DNA from: CAVYXK01 sp963772445
Lineage (GTDB): Bacteria; Pseudomonadota; Alphaproteobacteria; Acetobacterales; Acetobacteraceae
Assembly (NCBI GenBank): GCA_963772445.1
Contig: CAVYXK010000014.1
Span: 1 to 64,000, forward strand
Length of the DNA: 64,000 bases
Reading direction: 5' to 3'
Shown here: in pieces, positions 61,695-64,000 of the stretch
Position numbering within the stretch: the first letter of the stretch is position 1
Layout: every line of letters begins with the position of its first letter
Program-made: the position numbers and the translations under genes
The notes under the pieces: generated by a model
Told to the model about the DNA's origin: nothing
Database searches by the model: none
The model's input: only the letters and a program-made list of their open reading frames with translations

Positions 61695-62304
61695 ATGCCC
61701 CAGCGTGCACCGGTCGCTCGCTCGATCATGCAGGGCGCGCAACGCGTGCATGCGTCGCCATCTTCACTTCAGCCGGGCCGCGCCACCGCCGTCGTCTCGA
61801 GCCGGCCCTCGGCCGAGTTCCGCCAGCATCACGAAATCATCGCCCCGCAGGTGGACGCCGCGGCGTTCCGTCAAGGCTGGCGTGTCTCCACCAGAACTCG
61901 ATCAGCTCCTCGTCAACGGCGAGATCACGTACGAAGCTTGGCAGGTCGCGCACGAGTTTCGCAATCGCTGGGATCGCGCCTTCGGCGTCGGTACCGGCGT
62001 GCGCGATTACGACCAGCGCTGCCGGGTGGTGGTGGAGGATCGCCTCTCCATCGGCCGGCTCGACGCGGCGAGCTGGCTGCGAAGGGTGACCGAGGCGCTC
62101 GGCAAGAATGCGACCTGGTTGATCGAGCAGTGCGTCGTACGTGACGCTTCCTGGCGAGAGCTGGGGCGCAAGCTTCGGATCAGTGACAAGACGGCGCAGT
62201 CCTGGACGGCGACAGTGCTGCAGTCGCTCGCGGATCACCTGGCGGGCCGGCCTGTCGTGGATCTGCCACGCGAGAGGTACCGGAATGAGCCCGGCAGAAT
62301 GTGA
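61695..62304 (+). CDS. Hypothetical helix-turn-helix protein (one frameshift)
   Basis: From ATG 61695 the protein reads through FRQHHEIIAPQVDAAAFRQG and, after a shift near 61893, ELDQLLVNGEITYEAWQVAH and an HTH-like end (RDASWRELGRKLRISDKTAQ then SWTATVLQSLADHL). The last part resembles DNA-binding segments of small phage regulatory proteins (DUF6456-like). It is followed, with overlap, by another small HTH gene on the same strand. The exact family is not recognised. Confidence 0.45.
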
Positions 62305-62773
62305 TCGGTTGGAGAATGAGGCGGCTGCATTGCGTCAGGCGATCGCCGGGCTGCTACCGTTCTGCTCCAGCGTCGTTTTGCGCCGCGCGCTCTCGGCTCT
62401 GGTAAATTTCGCCGAGGATGCCACGGCGATCGCCGCACGGCGCGCTCAAGTGATCCGATGCACCTCAACGTCGCCGGCGACTGCCGCCATGGCGGAATGG
62501 GACGAGTTGCGGACGCGGGTGGCGATCAAGCTCGAGGAGCTTCGTATCTCGCGCCAAGAGCTGGCTGCGACGACCGGGATCAATTTCGGGACGCTGCGGA
62601 CGTATCTCGCGAAAGGCGGGCCGCCTGCAGGTGCAGGCATCGCGCAAAAGCTTAAGGCGTGGCTCGAGGACACGGTCCCGGAATGCGAGATGATCGAAGA
62701 TGAGGCGGAGGCCCCGGAGGTGGTCTCGGCCGTCCCCTTTCAGCGCAACGGAGCCGGGGGGGCTGCCGCCTGA
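62285..62773 (+). CDS. Small HTH protein, phage-like
   Basis: A 162-codon gene from ATG 62285. The N-terminal half is helical (MSPAECDRLENEAAALRQAI). The C-terminal half has an XRE-like helix-turn-helix (EELRISRQELAATTGINFGT then LRTYLAKGG). The two halves could be separate genes, with an ATG at 62489 as a second start. It is in a three-gene plus-strand group that ends at the CRISPR array. Confidence 0.45.
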   Translation: MSPAECDRLENEAAALRQAIAGLLPFCSSVVLRRALSALVNFAEDATAIAARRAQVIRCTSTSPATAAMAEWDELRTRVAIKLEELRISRQELAATTGINFGTLRTYLAKGGPPAGAGIAQKLKAWLEDTVPECEMIEDEAEAPEVVSAVPFQRNGAGGAAA

Positions 62774-62894
62774 TCGTCTGGCCCGCATCTGCCAGTGGAT
62801 CGGCGATGACGGTCGGTTTTGTGGTCAGCCAAGCGTGCGCGGGCGATCCTGGTGCTCAACGCACGCGGCGATGGTCACGCTCCGTCTCGATTAG
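62700..62894 (+). CDS. GcrA-like zinc-binding small protein
   Basis: The last 40 residues, DRLARICQWIGDDGRFCGQP then SVRGRSWCSTHAAMV, have the C-x8-C-x10-C-x2-H zinc-binding pattern of GcrA cell-cycle regulators and their short phage relatives. The N-terminal 24 codons overlap the previous gene in another frame and may not be coding, so the start is uncertain. It ends 14 bp before the first CRISPR repeat. Confidence 0.45.
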   Translation: MRRRPRRWSRPSPFSATEPGGLPPDRLARICQWIGDDGRFCGQPSVRGRSWCSTHAAMVTLRLD

Positions 62895-62908
62895 AAGACA
62901 ATTCGGTT

Positions 62909-64000
62909 CGGTTCATCCCCGCGCGTGCGGGGAACACAACGGCGGGTTGCGGGTTGCCCGAGGGCCAGCCGGTTCATCCCCGCGCGTGCGGGGAACACGC
63001 GCTGAGCAACATGCCGGCCATGACTGCCGGCGGTTCATCCCCGCGCGTGCGGGGAACACAACCAGACCAACGCCATGATCCTCGCCTCGGCCGGTTCATC
63101 CCCGCGCGTGCGGGGAACACTGCCGAATGCCCTTCATCACCTGGTAGACCACCGGTTCATCCCCGCGCGTGCGGGGAACACCCGTGCGTTCCCAGCGTCG
63201 GGGACTACACGATCGGTTCATCCCCGCGCGTGCGGGGAACACCACTTGGTCTGCTGATGCTCAGCCTCGTCCTTCGGTTCATCCCCGCGCGTGCGGGGAA
63301 CACTTGAGGATTACCGTCTTGCCTGGCGTAAACGTCAATTCATCCCCGCGCGTGCGGGGAACACCGGGATTTATGGGCCAGGGTGGCGAACGCGGCCGGT
63401 TCATCCCCGCGCGTGCGGGGAACACATCTCGAAGCCGTGCAGGTTTTCACCGCGCACCGGTTCATCCCCGCGCGTGCGGGGAACACGCCGGACGCCCGAC
63501 CGCGGCCTCAACCGTCGACGGTTCATCCCCGCGCGTGCGGGGAACACTTGGCATTGCGCAGCGTGTTGAGTGCCTGGTTCGGTTCATCCCCGCGCGTGCG
63601 GGGAACACGTGGTGATCGGCGCGTTGTTTGCGGGATTTGTCGGTTCATCCCCGCGCGTGCGGGGAACACAGCAATGCGCTGATCGGCTCGCCTCCCGGTC
63701 CCGGTTCATCCCCGCGCGTGCGGGGAACACTGAGCCATAAACGGTTGCGCCGTCTACAAACTCGGTTCATCCCCGCGCGTGCGGGGAACACGAGATGGAG
63801 CAGGATCGCGATCTGACGCTCTCCAGGTTCATCCCCGCGCGTGCGGGGAACACTCGCAGGCGCCCCGCTTCACCTGCTGTATTTCCGGTTCATCCCCGCG
63901 CGTGCGGGGAACACGTATGCGGCGCCAAAAACTTCAGCGGGACGCCCGGTTCATCCCCGCGCGTGCGGGGAACACAGCGCCGCAATCTGGCGTGCAAAGT
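62909..64000 (-). CRISPR. Type I-E CRISPR array (18 repeats visible, continues past the window)
   Basis: Eighteen copies of a 29-bp repeat (CGGTTCATCCCCGCGCGTGC then GGGGAACAC) start at 62909 with a 61-bp period. Seventeen complete spacers are visible, 32 bp except one of 33 bp (63792-63824), plus a partial eighteenth. Repeats are identical except CAATTCATCC at 63336 and AGGTTCATCC at 63825. The reverse complement (GTGTTCCCCGC...ATGAACCG) has the orientation of E. coli type I-E crRNA, so the array is transcribed leftward. The leader and probably cas1/cas2 lie right of the window. No cas gene is visible. No spacer matches this window by eye. Confidence 0.97.

Noticed and set aside
62806..63816. 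Short proteins rich in RFIPARAGNT and SSPRVRGT
   Set aside because: These are translations of the CRISPR repeats.

Overview
The window is GC-rich DNA from an alphaproteobacterium, probably an Acetobacteraceae-like member of the Rhodospirillales. The main signs are an atpHAGDC operon with no atpBEF beside it, a yfgM-bamB-der cluster, rplM-rpsI, a type 2 argC and a type I-E CRISPR array. The taxonomic call is inference. Single-base shifts, mostly extra bases, break several housekeeping genes that should be intact (bamB twice, atpG, atpH, a hyfB-like gene). Part of the disruption is therefore probably sequence error, although the mobile-element genes are also genuinely decayed.

Layout, left half. 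Positions 1-7170 look like the end of a genomic island: a hydroxyacid dehydrogenase fragment, a decayed LysR gene, a group II intron reverse transcriptase split by a 2.75 kb serine-recombinase element, and a tyrosine integrase next to a 3' fragment of a tRNA-Arg(CCU) gene. Positions 7.4-13.8 kb hold two small unknown genes and then a minus-strand run yfgM-like, bamB, der, livG, livF. Positions 13.9-18.4 kb hold IS630 debris, an intact IS110-family transposase, an unknown 300-residue protein, a decayed MntA/HepT module and a Phd/PIN toxin-antitoxin pair.

The most interesting region is 18.5-26.8 kb. A clear fluoride (crcB-type) riboswitch precedes a 30-codon leader ORF and then a tightly packed operon. 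The operon encodes a hydrogenase-4/complex-I-like membrane complex (HyfC, HyfE, HyfF, a NuoCD-type large subunit, a ferredoxin-NuoB fusion and a HyfB-like subunit), the fluoride channel CrcB and a DUF190 protein. The large subunit has lost all four cysteines that would bind the NiFe centre, so it cannot be an ordinary hydrogenase. Fluoride enters cells as HF, so I propose that CrcB removes F- while the complex drives redox-linked ion (possibly proton) extrusion. Downstream lies an integrase remnant, which suggests a portable fluoride-response island.

Layout, right half. Positions 27.3-32.6 kb hold a PmtA-like methyltransferase, a DMT permease, an amidase operon and glpK. Positions 32.6-40.7 kb hold one ancestral membrane-anchored TPR gene that contains 408-bp tandem repeats and has been split by two insertions. 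Removing one of these (IS630 plus a TA duplication) restores the reading frame. Positions 41-47.7 kb carry two SDRs, a PPOX protein, DUF29, rplM-rpsI, ParDE, argC, a gamma-carbonic-anhydrase-like gene and a lipoprotein. An mlrC (M81 peptidase) gene is split by an IS1380-like element with a 5-bp target duplication. Next come pheA overlapping a dipeptide ABC transporter operon, the ATP synthase operon, ispE, small phage-like genes, and a type I-E CRISPR array that runs off the right edge. No cas genes are present, and the array orientation places its leader and probably cas1/cas2 beyond position 64000.
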